Assembly: GCF_022138605.1 (NCBI RefSeq)
Contig: NZ_JACBFS010000009.1
Coordinates: 62,001-126,000 of the forward strand
Direction of reading: 5' to 3'
Length of the DNA stretch: 64,000 bases
Source: Xanthobacter sp. NM-25
GTDB taxonomy: Bacteria > Pseudomonadota > Alphaproteobacteria > Rhizobiales > Xanthobacteraceae
Part shown: positions 15,609 to 25,500 of the stretch, one piece after another
Position numbering within the stretch: position 1 is the first letter of the stretch
Layout of the letters: the number at the start of each line of letters is the position of its first letter
Position numbers and translations under genes: made by a program
Notes under the pieces: model-generated
Databases searched by the model: none
What the model was told of the DNA's origin: nothing
Seen by the model: only the letters and a program-made list of their open reading frames with translations

Positions 15609-17480
15609 GTGCAACTGGAGATGGGCATCGCCCCCGCACCGGTCGTCGCGACGACCGGAATTCCGGCGCGCATCGGCGCCGCCATCCGCCACATCACGGG
15701 GGCCGCGGTTGCGGCTCTCGTCTTGGCCGAAATCCTCGTTCTTTTCGCCGGCGTCCTGGCGCGCTACGTGTTCCACACGCCACTGATCTGGTCGGACGAG
15801 CTGGCCAGCATCCTGTTTCTATGGCTCGCCATGCTCGGGGCCGTCGTCGCATTCGAACGCGGCGAGCACATGAGGATGAGCGCGTTCGTGGGCGGTCTGC
15901 GCCCGCCGTTCCGTGGCTTCTTCGACGTGCTGGCCATCGCGGTGCCGCTTCTTTTCCTCTCGCTCGCCCTCGGCGCAGCCTACGAGTTCGCGGTGGACGA
16001 GATCATCGTCTCGACCCCCGCCCTCGACATCTCCGTCGGCTGGCGGGTGGCGGCGCTGCCCGTGGGGTTCGCCCTCATGCTGGTTCTGGCGGTGCTGCGC
16101 CTCGTCGAGCGGACGGACTGGCGGGTGACCCTTGCCGCGGTGGCGCTCGTGGTGGTGGTGGCAGCGGCCTTCACCGCGCTGCGCCCGGTCTTCGCAGGGC
16201 TCGGCAACCTCAACCTGTTCATCTTCTTCGTCGGGCTGGTGGCGGCGATGGTTCTTTCGGGCATCCCCATCGCCTTCGCCTTCGCCACGGCGACCTTCGG
16301 CTACATCGCGCTCACCACCCGCTTGCCGCATTCCGTGGTCATCGGACGCATGGACGAGGGCATGAGCCACTTCGTCCTGCTCTCGGTGCCGCTGTTTGTC
16401 TTCCTCGGCGTGCTCATCGAGATGACCGGCATGGCGCGCGCCATGCTGGCGTTCCTCGCCAGCCTCCTCGGCCATGTGCGCGGCGGCCTGCAATATGTGC
16501 TCGTCGGGGCGATGTATCTCGTCTCCGGCATCTCCGGCTCGAAAGCGGCGGACATGGCAGCCATCGCCCCCGTGCTGCTGCCCGAGATGGAGAAGCGCGG
16601 GGCGGATCGTGGCGAGCTGCTGGCCCTGCTCGCCGCCACCGGTGCGCAGACCGAGACCATTCCCCCCTCCCTGGTGCTGATCACCATCGGCTCCGTCACC
16701 GGCGTTTCCATCGCCGCGCTGTTCGCCGGCGGCCTCATGCCGGCGGTGGTGGTGGGCGCGCTGCTGTGCGTCGTGGTCTGGCTGCGCAGCCGCAAGGACG
16801 ACCTCTCCGGCGTGCGCCGCGCGAGCCTGCGCGAGATCATGACGGCTCTCGTGGTGGCGCTTCCGGCCATCGCGCTGCCGTTCATCATCCGCGCGGCGGT
16901 GATCGAAGGCGTCGCCACGGCCACGGAGGTGTCCACCATCGGCATCGCCTATGCGGTTCTGGCCGGGCTCCTCATCTATCGCCGGTTCGACTGGCGGCGG
17001 CTCTATCCCATGCTGGTGGATACGGCGGCCTTGTCCGGCGCGATCCTGCTCATCATCGGCGCGGCGACGGGCATGGCCTGGGCGCTGACACAATCCGGCT
17101 TTTCAGCCGCGCTGGCCCACATGATGACCCACCTGCCGGGCGGCGCCGTGGCTTTCATGCTGGTGTCCCTCATCGCCTTCATCGTGCTCGGCAGCCTGCT
17201 GGAAGGCATCCCGGCCATCGTGCTGTTCGGCCCGCTGTTGTTTCCCATCGCGCGGGAGGTGGGGGTGAATGAGGTGCACTACGCCATGGTGGTGATCCTC
17301 GCCATGGGCATCGGCCTGTTCGCGCCACCCTTCGGCGTCGGCTACTACGCGGCCTCCGCCATCAGCCGCATCCGGCCGGACGAGGGCATGCGGCCCATGA
17401 TCGGGTACATCGCGGCACTCTTCATCGGCACCCTCATCGTCGCCGCGGTGCCGTGGATCTCGACCGGCTTCATCCGTTGA
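15609..17480 (+). CDS. TRAP transporter fused permease (DctQM)
   Basis: Inner-membrane TRAP permease of 623 residues combining the small four-helix DctQ domain (about residues 20-170, including ARYVFHTPLIWSDELA) with the large DctM domain (about 195-623, including FFVGLVAAMVLSGIPIAFAF, SGISGSKAADMAAIAPVL and ETIPPSLVLI). GTG 15609 is chosen because GGGAGG lies six bases upstream; ATG 15621 has its GGAG too close. Import would be driven by a sodium gradient, as is known for the family. The C-terminal end is followed closely by the CoA ligase. Confidence 0.94.
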   Translation: MQLEMGIAPAPVVATTGIPARIGAAIRHITGAAVAALVLAEILVLFAGVLARYVFHTPLIWSDELASILFLWLAMLGAVVAFERGEHMRMSAFVGGLRPPFRGFFDVLAIAVPLLFLSLALGAAYEFAVDEIIVSTPALDISVGWRVAALPVGFALMLVLAVLRLVERTDWRVTLAAVALVVVVAAAFTALRPVFAGLGNLNLFIFFVGLVAAMVLSGIPIAFAFATATFGYIALTTRLPHSVVIGRMDEGMSHFVLLSVPLFVFLGVLIEMTGMARAMLAFLASLLGHVRGGLQYVLVGAMYLVSGISGSKAADMAAIAPVLLPEMEKRGADRGELLALLAATGAQTETIPPSLVLITIGSVTGVSIAALFAGGLMPAVVVGALLCVVVWLRSRKDDLSGVRRASLREIMTALVVALPAIALPFIIRAAVIEGVATATEVSTIGIAYAVLAGLLIYRRFDWRRLYPMLVDTAALSGAILLIIGAATGMAWALTQSGFSAALAHMMTHLPGGAVAFMLVSLIAFIVLGSLLEGIPAIVLFGPLLFPIAREVGVNEVHYAMVVILAMGIGLFAPPFGVGYYAASAISRIRPDEGMRPMIGYIAALFIGTLIVAAVPWISTGFIR

Positions 17481-17515
17481 TCGAGCGGCTGCTTGCCGCG
17501 TTCGGAGATCGCATC

Positions 17516-19078
17516 ATGACTGACGTCCTCAACCTCGGGCAGATGCTCGCCGCCCACGCGCGCCTCTCCCCAGAGCGGATCGGCGCCCGCGACCTGGAGC
17601 GGGAGATGAGCTTCGCGCTGTGGAACGCGCGGGCCTGCCGCCTTGCCAACGCCCTGCTCGGGCTCGGCCTCGCCAAGGGGGACCGGGTCGGGGTGCTCGC
17701 CTACAACTGCGTCGAGTGGGCGGAGATCTATGCCGCCACCGCCAAGGCCGGCCTGGTGGCAGTGCCCATCAACTTCCGCCTCACCGGGCGGGAAGTGCGC
17801 TTCATCGCCGAGAACGCCGAAATCGCCGCGCTCATCGTCCAGGATGCGCTGGCGGGCGTGGTGGAAGAGGTGCGCGCCGACTTGCCCATCGGCGATGACC
17901 GCATCATCCATTTCGGCCCGCGCCCGGCGCCCACGGGCTTCCGCGACTATGAACGGCTTCTCGCCGCCGCCTCGGCCGGCGAGCCGGCGCAGGTGGTGCT
18001 GGAACACGACCCCTGGACGCTCATGTACACGTCCGGCACCACCGGCAACCCGAAGGGGGCCATCCGCAGCCACCGCGGCAGCGCCCTGCTCGCGCTCACG
18101 ACCGAGATCGAGCTCGGCATCCACCGCCAGGATGCCGCCCTGCTGGTGATGCCCATGTGCCATGCCAACTCGCTCTACTTCTTCGGCGCCTTCGCCTATT
18201 GCGGCGGCACCATCAACATCTATTCGCGGGCGAACTTCGATCCCGAGCACTGCGTGCGCACGCTGGCGGAAAGCGGGGCGAGCTTCACCTCGCTGGTGCC
18301 CACCCATTACGTCCTGATGCTGGGCCTCTCCGGTTCCGAGCGGGCGCGTTACGATCTCGGTTCGGTGACGAAGCTCATGGTCTCCTCCGCCCCCGCACGG
18401 CCAGACACCAAGCGCGCGGTGATGGAGATGTTCCCCAATTCCGGCCTGTTCGAGCTCTATGGCGCCACCGAGACCGGATGGGTCACCTTCCTGCATCCCC
18501 GCGAGCAGTTCTCCAAGCTCGGCTCGGTGGGGCGCGAGTGCATCGGCTCGGCGCCGATCCGCCTCCTGGGCGAGGACGGCAACGAGGTGCCGGACGGCAG
18601 CGTCGGCGAGCTTTTCTCGCGCACGCCCTACACCTTCGATGGCTATTGGCGGCTGCCGGAAAAGACCCGCGAGGCCTTCCGCGGCGACTATTGCTCGGTG
18701 GGCGACATGGCGCGGCGGGATGGGGATGGATACATCCATCTCGTCGACCGCAAGAGCAACATGATCATCTCCGGCGGCGAGAACGTCTACCCCTCCGAGG
18801 TGGAGCAGGTGCTCGCGGGCCATCCCCTGGTGCGGGACGTGGCGGTCATCGGCGTGCCGGATGGCAAATGGGGCGAGCGCGTCCACGCGGTGATCGTCGC
18901 CAAGGACGGCGCCCCCCTCTCCGAAGCGATGCTCGCGGAATGGGCGAAGGACACTCTGGCCGGCTACAAGCGGCCACGCTCCTTCGATTTCGTCCGCCAC
19001 GAGGACATCCCGCGCAACGCCACCGGCAAGGTGCTCTACCGCGAGCTGAAGTCCCGGTTCGCCCGCGAGACGGTGTGA
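17516..19078 (+). CDS. AMP-forming acyl-CoA synthetase
   Basis: ANL-superfamily acid:CoA ligase, 520 residues. The P-loop-like motif YTSGTTGNPKG is at residues 171-181, the A5 motif is ELYGATETG, the A7/A8 region is GDMARRDGDGYIHLVDRKS and GGENVYPSEVE, and the C-terminal catalytic Lys lies in NATGKVLYR near residue 508. ATG 17516 follows GGAGATCGCATC. It sits between a carboxylate TRAP importer and a ThDP lyase, so it probably activates the imported acid as its CoA thioester. The actual acid is not readable from the sequence. Confidence 0.92.
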   Translation: MTDVLNLGQMLAAHARLSPERIGARDLEREMSFALWNARACRLANALLGLGLAKGDRVGVLAYNCVEWAEIYAATAKAGLVAVPINFRLTGREVRFIAENAEIAALIVQDALAGVVEEVRADLPIGDDRIIHFGPRPAPTGFRDYERLLAAASAGEPAQVVLEHDPWTLMYTSGTTGNPKGAIRSHRGSALLALTTEIELGIHRQDAALLVMPMCHANSLYFFGAFAYCGGTINIYSRANFDPEHCVRTLAESGASFTSLVPTHYVLMLGLSGSERARYDLGSVTKLMVSSAPARPDTKRAVMEMFPNSGLFELYGATETGWVTFLHPREQFSKLGSVGRECIGSAPIRLLGEDGNEVPDGSVGELFSRTPYTFDGYWRLPEKTREAFRGDYCSVGDMARRDGDGYIHLVDRKSNMIISGGENVYPSEVEQVLAGHPLVRDVAVIGVPDGKWGERVHAVIVAKDGAPLSEAMLAEWAKDTLAGYKRPRSFDFVRHEDIPRNATGKVLYRELKSRFARETV

Positions 19079-19178
19079 CCCGCGGTCCGTTGCGTCCCAG
19101 CCCATCGCACCGCCGGCTCTGATCGCCGCGGCATGCAAAACAGCGCCGCGCGCCTGCGCGGGTGCCAGGAGAACATCC

Positions 19179-20891
19179 ATGAAGGTCTCTGCCGACAGCG
19201 TCGCCGCGATGGTGGCCAAGGTCCTCAAGCAGCGCGGGGTCAAGCGCGTGTTCGCCCTGTGCGGCGGGCACATCATGCCGCTGTGGATGCGGCTGGACGC
19301 CGAGGGCATCGCCATCATCGATGTCCGCGACGAGCGCGCGGCGGTGCATATGGCCCAGGCGCACGCGGAACTGACGGGCGACCTCGGCGTCGCCCTCGTG
19401 ACGGCGGGGCCGGGCGTGACGAATGCCATCACCGGCATTGCCAACGCCAACGTCTCGCGGGCGCCGGTCCTGATCCTGTCCGGTGCCTCGCCCCGCCCGC
19501 AGGAGAACCGCGGCGGTCTTCAGGACATGGACCAGAGCCAGCTCCTGCGCCCCATCACCCGTTATGCCCGCACCATACGCGAGCCCTCCCTGGCCCTTGC
19601 CGAGCTGGACGAAGCGATCGCCTGCGCCCTCGGGGAGAGCGACCTGCCGGGCCCCGCCTTCATCGACTTCCCGGTGGACACCCTGCGCGCCCCGGTGCCG
19701 GAGCCCCTCAGGATGGCGGAGCACATGGCCGCCAAGCCGCGCGCGCGCACGCGCCCCGATCCCGACCGTGTCGCCGCAGCGGTCGATCTCCTGTGGCGCG
19801 CAAAGCGCGTCCTCGTCATCTCCGGCCGCGGCGCCCGGCGGGCCGGTCCTGAGCTCGCCACATTCCTGGATCGGCTCGGCGCGGTCTATCTCGACACCGG
19901 CGAGAGCCGCGGCGTGATCCCGGATGAGCACCCGGCCGCCGTCAGCGCCATGCGCGGCGCAGCCATGGGGGATGCGGACGTGGTGCTGACGGTCGGGCGC
20001 AAGCTCGACTTCCAGCTGGGCTTCGGCTCACCGGCCGTGTTCGGCGCCGCGCAATTCGTGCGCATCAGCGATGCCGCGGCCGAGGTGCGCGATAACCGGC
20101 GCGGCGCGGTGGAGATCGTCGCGGACGTGGCGGCGACCCTCGACGCCATGATCGCGGCCGCCGGCAATCGCGCGCCCGCCATCGATCCGCACTGGGCGGG
20201 CAAGCTGCGCGAGGGACACCAGGCGCGCGCGGCAAAGCTGCGTCAGTCCATGGCGAGCGCTCCGGCGGGTGCCGACGGACGGCTGCATCCCAATCGCGTG
20301 CTGGCGGCGTTGCAGAAGGCGATCGGCCGCGATGCCGTAGTGATCAATGACGGGGGCGATTTCCTGGCCTTTGGGCGCGTCGGCCTCAGCGCCGATGCGA
20401 TGCTCGACCCCGGCCCATTCGGCTGCATCGGCGTGGGTGTGCCCTACGGCATCGCGGCCAGCCTCGAATATCCCGACAAGCCGGTGCTGGTCGCCACCGG
20501 CGACGGCGCCTTCGGCTTCAATGCCATCGAGATCGACACGGCGGTGCGCCACAAGGCGCCGGTGCTCATCGTCGTCGCCAACAACGGGGCGTGGCAGATC
20601 GAGGTCCACGACCAGCAGGAGACCCACGGCAAGGTGGTGGGCACGCGCCTCCAGCATTCCGACCATGCCATGATGGCGCGGGCCTTCGGGATGCATGCGG
20701 AGCGGGTGGAGCGCGAGGAGGATCTTGCTCCCGCCCTCGTCCGCGCACTGGCCAACCGGCCGGCCCTGCTGGATGTGGTCGTCACCTCCGACGCGGTGTC
20801 CTCCGACGGCAAGTCGGGCCTGGCCTGGGTGCCCGACCTCCAGCCGCTCGCCGCCTGGGACGCGGCCGAGCGGGCCTGGCGGCAGGGATGA
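19179..20891 (+). CDS. Thiamine-diphosphate-dependent lyase/decarboxylase
   Basis: ThDP enzyme of 570 residues in the acetolactate synthase/oxalyl-CoA decarboxylase/2-hydroxyacyl-CoA lyase superfamily. It has an N-terminal PYR domain with the cofactor-activating Glu52 (DVRDERAAVHMA), a central domain (about 195-330), and a C-terminal PP domain with GDGAFGF at 441-447 through NN at 468-469, the Mg/ThDP motif. The genuine acetolactate synthase regulatory subunit is absent nearby. Being downstream of a CoA ligase suggests it cleaves or decarboxylates an acyl-CoA, for instance a 2-hydroxyacyl-CoA to formyl-CoA plus a carbonyl product. This is inference; the exact activity is open. Confidence 0.88.
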   Translation: MKVSADSVAAMVAKVLKQRGVKRVFALCGGHIMPLWMRLDAEGIAIIDVRDERAAVHMAQAHAELTGDLGVALVTAGPGVTNAITGIANANVSRAPVLILSGASPRPQENRGGLQDMDQSQLLRPITRYARTIREPSLALAELDEAIACALGESDLPGPAFIDFPVDTLRAPVPEPLRMAEHMAAKPRARTRPDPDRVAAAVDLLWRAKRVLVISGRGARRAGPELATFLDRLGAVYLDTGESRGVIPDEHPAAVSAMRGAAMGDADVVLTVGRKLDFQLGFGSPAVFGAAQFVRISDAAAEVRDNRRGAVEIVADVAATLDAMIAAAGNRAPAIDPHWAGKLREGHQARAAKLRQSMASAPAGADGRLHPNRVLAALQKAIGRDAVVINDGGDFLAFGRVGLSADAMLDPGPFGCIGVGVPYGIAASLEYPDKPVLVATGDGAFGFNAIEIDTAVRHKAPVLIVVANNGAWQIEVHDQQETHGKVVGTRLQHSDHAMMARAFGMHAERVEREEDLAPALVRALANRPALLDVVVTSDAVSSDGKSGLAWVPDLQPLAAWDAAERAWRQG

Positions 20892-21008
20892 TGTCGGCCG
20901 GTCTGCCGCGGCCTCGACATGACGGAGAGGGCCTCGCCCCCCGCGGTGGAGGCTGCGCGGAACGCCGAATGGGCTCGATATCGCGGTGAGCACGGCCGCC
21001 CACCGCCG

Positions 21009-22148
21009 CTAGGGTCCGGAGACCGCCCGCCGGGCGAGGACGAAGGGGCTCGACACGGTGGCATCCACGGCATCAAGCACGAATACGCCGGCTTGCGACA
21101 GATCGTGCCCACCATTTTTCTGCGCCGAGGAGATGGCGGGATACATGGCCGCAAGGGCGACAAACCGGTCATGCCGGAAGAGGTCCGCCGAGCCGATGCT
21201 GGAAATGTCCACGATCTGGATCCGCGCCTTTGCGCTGGCCTCCGCCACCCGTGGATCGCGCACGTCGAGCCGGCCGATGCGGCGCCGGTCCGCAGACAGG
21301 TGCTCGGACAGCGACAAGGCCACGTCATCCGGTGACACCATGACCACCATGGGGGGTGAGAGCGGCCCGATGACGGCCATCTGGGCGCGGAACACATCCA
21401 CGTCGATGTCGGGGGCGGCCAGCACCACCTGCAGCTGGTTCACGACATCGTTGCGTCCCTCCAGCCGCAGCTGGCGCAAGGCCTCCGCCGTCAGCCATCC
21501 GCCCATGCTGTGGCCCACCACGGCAACCTTCCGGCTATGGGGAATGCGCGTCAGCTGGGTGAGAAGATCGGCGAGCTGATCGCGCGAGAAGGTGGCCGCA
21601 TCCTTGTCGGCCAGGTAGCCGGCCTCGGTGCCTTCGGAAGGCCAGGCGAACAGCACCGGGGCCCCCTCGAAGCCGGCGTCCGCCACCATCTGGGCAAAGC
21701 GGAACAGCGCCTCCTGAAAGCTGGTGTTGTAGCCGTGCACGAACACACCGATTTCGGGCGGGCGGCCGTGTCGCCTGGCGCCCACCTCCCGGGTGAAGCT
21801 GGCCTTGTCGAGGGGCGCGCGCTCCACGGTGACGAAATCGGACGCCGGATTGGGGGGGCCCGCCGGCCACTCGATCTGTCCCGGCTTGTGGGTCGGCGGG
21901 ATCGAGAGGGTGACGCGCTCATAATTCATGGTCATGGCGCGCTCGGTCGTGAAGGTCTCACCGGTCGCGCCGCCGCGGGCACGGGTGGTGGCCACATAGA
22001 GGGTGACCACCATTCCGCCGGCCGCCGGCACGCCGGTCACCTGCAGGACATCCGGCCCCGGCCGCGCGGCACAACCCGCCAGCAACACCGCGAGCAGGCA
22101 TGCGACGAGCCGTAAAATAGTGGTGGAGGGCTCTGTTCTCACCATCAA
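21009..22148 (-). CDS. DUF900 alpha/beta-hydrolase lipoprotein
   Basis: Predicted outer- or inner-membrane lipoprotein of 379 residues. The signal peptide ends in the lipobox LLAGC (Cys about residue 26). The hydrolase domain has the oxyanion region VFVHGYNTSFQEA (about 138-150) and the nucleophile elbow GHSMGG (about 213-218), with a plausible Asp and His further on. Proteins of this family are annotated as putative esterases of unknown substrate. A paralog is at 56609-57778 with the same order of motifs. It is monocistronic between the ThDP gene and the RND operon. Confidence 0.9.
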   Translation of the reverse strand: MMVRTEPSTTILRLVACLLAVLLAGCAARPGPDVLQVTGVPAAGGMVVTLYVATTRARGGATGETFTTERAMTMNYERVTLSIPPTHKPGQIEWPAGPPNPASDFVTVERAPLDKASFTREVGARRHGRPPEIGVFVHGYNTSFQEALFRFAQMVADAGFEGAPVLFAWPSEGTEAGYLADKDAATFSRDQLADLLTQLTRIPHSRKVAVVGHSMGGWLTAEALRQLRLEGRNDVVNQLQVVLAAPDIDVDVFRAQMAVIGPLSPPMVVMVSPDDVALSLSEHLSADRRRIGRLDVRDPRVAEASAKARIQIVDISSIGSADLFRHDRFVALAAMYPAISSAQKNGGHDLSQAGVFVLDAVDATVSSPFVLARRAVSGP

Positions 22149-22415
22149 TCCCCACAGCGTCCTGACAGGCGCCGTTCCCCCATCGCCGCACCACGCAGCG
22201 AGCGGAGGTTCCAGAGAAGCTTAGCCTCACGCGGCCGCTTCGAACACGCCCGGCATCGGTTCCCGGTGCGCACGCTCCGCCTCGGCGCCCGGATTGCCCT
22301 GGCCTTCCGTCGGTTCCAGCGCCTTGACTGTGGAGCGGATGTCCGCCGGCATCGCGTATGGATCACGGAGCTGTCGATGGATGCGGCTGCGCCGGATGAA
22401 CGGGGAGGCGACCCT
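22149..22415. other. Intergenic region with no recognised element
   Basis: Upstream region of the lipoprotein hydrolase and downstream of the RND operon. I see no convincing gene, hairpin terminator or RNA here. A small candidate ORF lies just beyond at 22416-22556. Confidence 0.5.
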
Positions 22416-22556
22416 TCAGGGCACCTTGTTCCGCATCGAGAACCCGAAGCCGGTCACGGCAAGGGCGGCCCGCAGGCGCCTGGAAAGGCCCGGAACGCGC
22501 GCCAGTTGAGGCGCGCGTTCCGGTGGATGTCCGGCCGGGGGCGGTTGGTCGGACAT
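22416..22556 (-). CDS. Hypothetical small protein downstream of RND permease
   Basis: A 46-residue frame starting 14 bases after the RND permease stop, with GGAG nine bases before its ATG. The N-terminal half is Pro-rich (MSDQPPPAGHPPE) and the C-terminal half contains a basic segment followed by ALAVTGFGFSM. No family is recognised. Support is only spacing, a ribosome binding site and co-directionality, so it may not be a real gene. Confidence 0.3.
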   Translation of the reverse strand: MSDQPPPAGHPPERAPQLARVPGLSRRLRAALAVTGFGFSMRNKVP

Positions 22557-22570
22557 CGTCTCGTGCTCCG

Positions 22571-25500
22571 TCAGCCGTGATGGGCCGAGGAGGCATTCCC
22601 GGAAGCCGCCGAGCGGCTGAACAGGGCCTTGATGCGCTCGCGCGTGCTTTGGAAAGTGACGTAGAGCATGGGGATGACGAGGATGCCGACGGAGCTCGCC
22701 GCGAGCATGCCCATGAACACCGGCGTCGAAACGTTCTGGCGGGCCATCATGGAGGCGCCGTTGGCCCACACCAGCGGCACGAGGCCGAGGATGAAGGCGA
22801 TGGACGTCATCATCACCGCCCGGAACCGCAGCTTGGCCGCGTTGGCCGCCGCCTCCTTCAGCTCCACCCCGTGCTCGCGCTGTTCCTTGGCGAACTCGAC
22901 GATCAGGATGCCGTTCTTGGCGGCGAGCGCGATGAGCACCACGAGGCCGATCTGCCCATAGAGGTCGAGGGTGATGCCGAATGCGACCATGCCGGCAAAC
23001 GCACCAAGCACGGCGACGATCACGGACAGCAGCACCGGCACCGGGATCACCCAGCTTTCGTAGAGCGCCACCAGGAACAGATAGGCGAACAGCAGCGCCA
23101 GGGCGAGGATGATGCCGGTCTGCCCGCCGGCCTGCTGCTCCTGGTAGGAGGTGCCGGTCCATTCCAGCGCATAGCCGGCCGGCAGCACCTTGGCTGCGAC
23201 CTGCTGGAACGCCGCCATGGCGGTGCCCGAGGCCACCCCCGGCGCCGGCGACCCGTTGATGGTCACCGCGCGGTAGTTGTTGTAGCGGGTGATGACCGCC
23301 GGCCCGACGATGGTCTGCAGCTCGGCGATGGACTGAAGGGGCACCATGGCGCCGTCCTTGGCGCGCACATAGATGTCCCACAAGGCGGGAATATCGCGCC
23401 GATTATCCACATCACCCTGCACCTGGACCTGCCAGGTACGGCCAAACAGGTTGAAATTGTTCACATAGGAGCCGCCCAGTGTCGCCTGCAGGGCGGTGAA
23501 CACATCGTTGATGCCCACCCCCAGCGCCTGGGCCTTCTCCCGGTCGATGTCGAGATAGAGCGAGGGCGCGTTGGCCGCATAGGTGGTGAACACGCGGCTC
23601 AGCGCGGGATCCTGGTTGGCGGCGCCCACGATGGCGTTGGAGATGGAGCCCATGGTGGCCGGGTCGGCCCCCTCCAGGGATTCCACCATGGCCTCGAAGC
23701 CCCCGGAGGTGGACAGGCCGATGACCGGCGGCAGGTTGAACGGCAGGATCATGGCCGAGCGGATCTGCTGCACCCCGCCGAACACCTGGCCGATGATGAC
23801 TTGAACCTTGTCGAGAGCCGCCTTGCGTTCCTCGAACGGCTTCAACTGGACGATCATGAAGGCGTTGTTGCTAGCGGAGAAGCTGTCCAGCAGCGAATAG
23901 CCGATGACCGAGGTCACGTTCTCCACCTGGGGCAGCGCGCCCACCAGCTTTTCCACCTGGCGCACAGTGTCGCTGGTGCGCGCCACCGAGGCGCCATCCG
24001 GCAGCTGCACGTTGATGAAGAAGGCGCCCTGGTCCTCCTCGGGCAGGAAGCCGGAGGGCGTGATCTTCGCGAGGCTCATCACCCCGAAGGCGCACACGGC
24101 GACGATGGCCAGCGAGAGGATGGACAGCCGCAGGGTCTTGCGCACCAGGAAGGCATAGCCGTCGCGCAGATTGTCGATGCGGCGGGAAATGAAGCCCATG
24201 ATGCCCCGCTTCTCCCCGCCGTGGCGCAGGAACACGGCGCACAGGGCCGGCGAGAGGGTCAGCGCGTTGAGCGCCGAGATCAGCATGGCCGCGGAGATGG
24301 TCACCGCGAACTGGCGGAACAATTCACCGGAGATGCCGGGGATGAAGCCGATGGGCACGAACACCGAGAGCAGCACCAAAGTGATGGCGATGATGGGTGC
24401 CGTCACCTGCGCCATGGCCTTCTTGCTCGCCGCGGCGGGGGAGAGCTCAGGCTCCTCCTCCATCACGCGCTCGACGTTCTCCACCACCACGATGGCATCA
24501 TCCACCACGATGCCGATGGCGAGCACCAAGGCGAGCAGCGACACCGTGTTGGCTGAATAGCCGAGGGCCAGCAGGACCGCGAAGGTGCCGATGATGGAGA
24601 CGGGCACGGCGATGATCGGGATGAGGGTGGCGCGCCAGTTGCCCAGGAACAGGAACACCACGGCCGCCACCAGCAGGAAGGCTTCGATCAGCGTGTGGAT
24701 CACCGCGTCGATGGTGTCGTACACGAAGTCGGTGGAGTCATACATGATCTGGGCCTTGAGGCCCTCGGGCATGCGGGACTGAAGGGTCTTGAGCTTGGCG
24801 GTCACCGCCGAAGACGTGGTGAGCGCGTTGGCGCCGGGGGCGAGATAGATGCCCATGGCGACCGAGGGCTTGCCATTGAGGCGGTTGACCGAATCCTCAT
24901 TCTGCGCGCCGAGCTCGACGCGCGCCACGTCCTTCACCTTCAGAACCGAGCCGTCGCGGTTCGCGCGCAGCACGATGTTGCCGAATTCCTCCGGCGTGGT
25001 GAGGCGCCCCTGGGTCTGCACGTTGAGCTGGAACTGCTGGTTGTCCGGCACCGGGCGCGCGCCGATGCGGCCCACGGGGGCCTGCACGTTCTGTGCGGAA
25101 ATGGCGGCGATGACGTCGGACGGCACCATGCCGAGGCTGGCGAGCCGCTCCACATCGAACCAGATGCGCATGGAATAGTTCATCTGCCCGAACAGGGAGG
25201 CGGAGCCCACGCCCGGCGTGCGGGCGAGCTCGTCGAGCACGTTGATGACCGCATAATTGGTCATGAACAGTGGATCGTAACGCTGATCCGGACTGCTGAG
25301 GGTGATGAACTGGAGGATGGAAGAGGACTTCTTCTGCACTGTCACGCCCAGCGCCTGCACGTCGGCGGGCAATTGGGACAGGGCGGTCTGCACCCGGTTG
25401 TTGACGTTGACGGTGTTGATGTCCGGGTCGGTGCCGAGGGCGAAGGAGACGGTGAGGGTATAGCTGCCGTCGTTGCCCGAGGTGCTCTTCATGTAGAGCG

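Noticed and set aside
19179..20891. Acetolactate synthase (ilvB) call for the ThDP enzyme
   Set aside because: No regulatory subunit gene, and the operon holds a CoA ligase and a TRAP importer; an acyl-CoA lyase or decarboxylase is more likely, though not proven.
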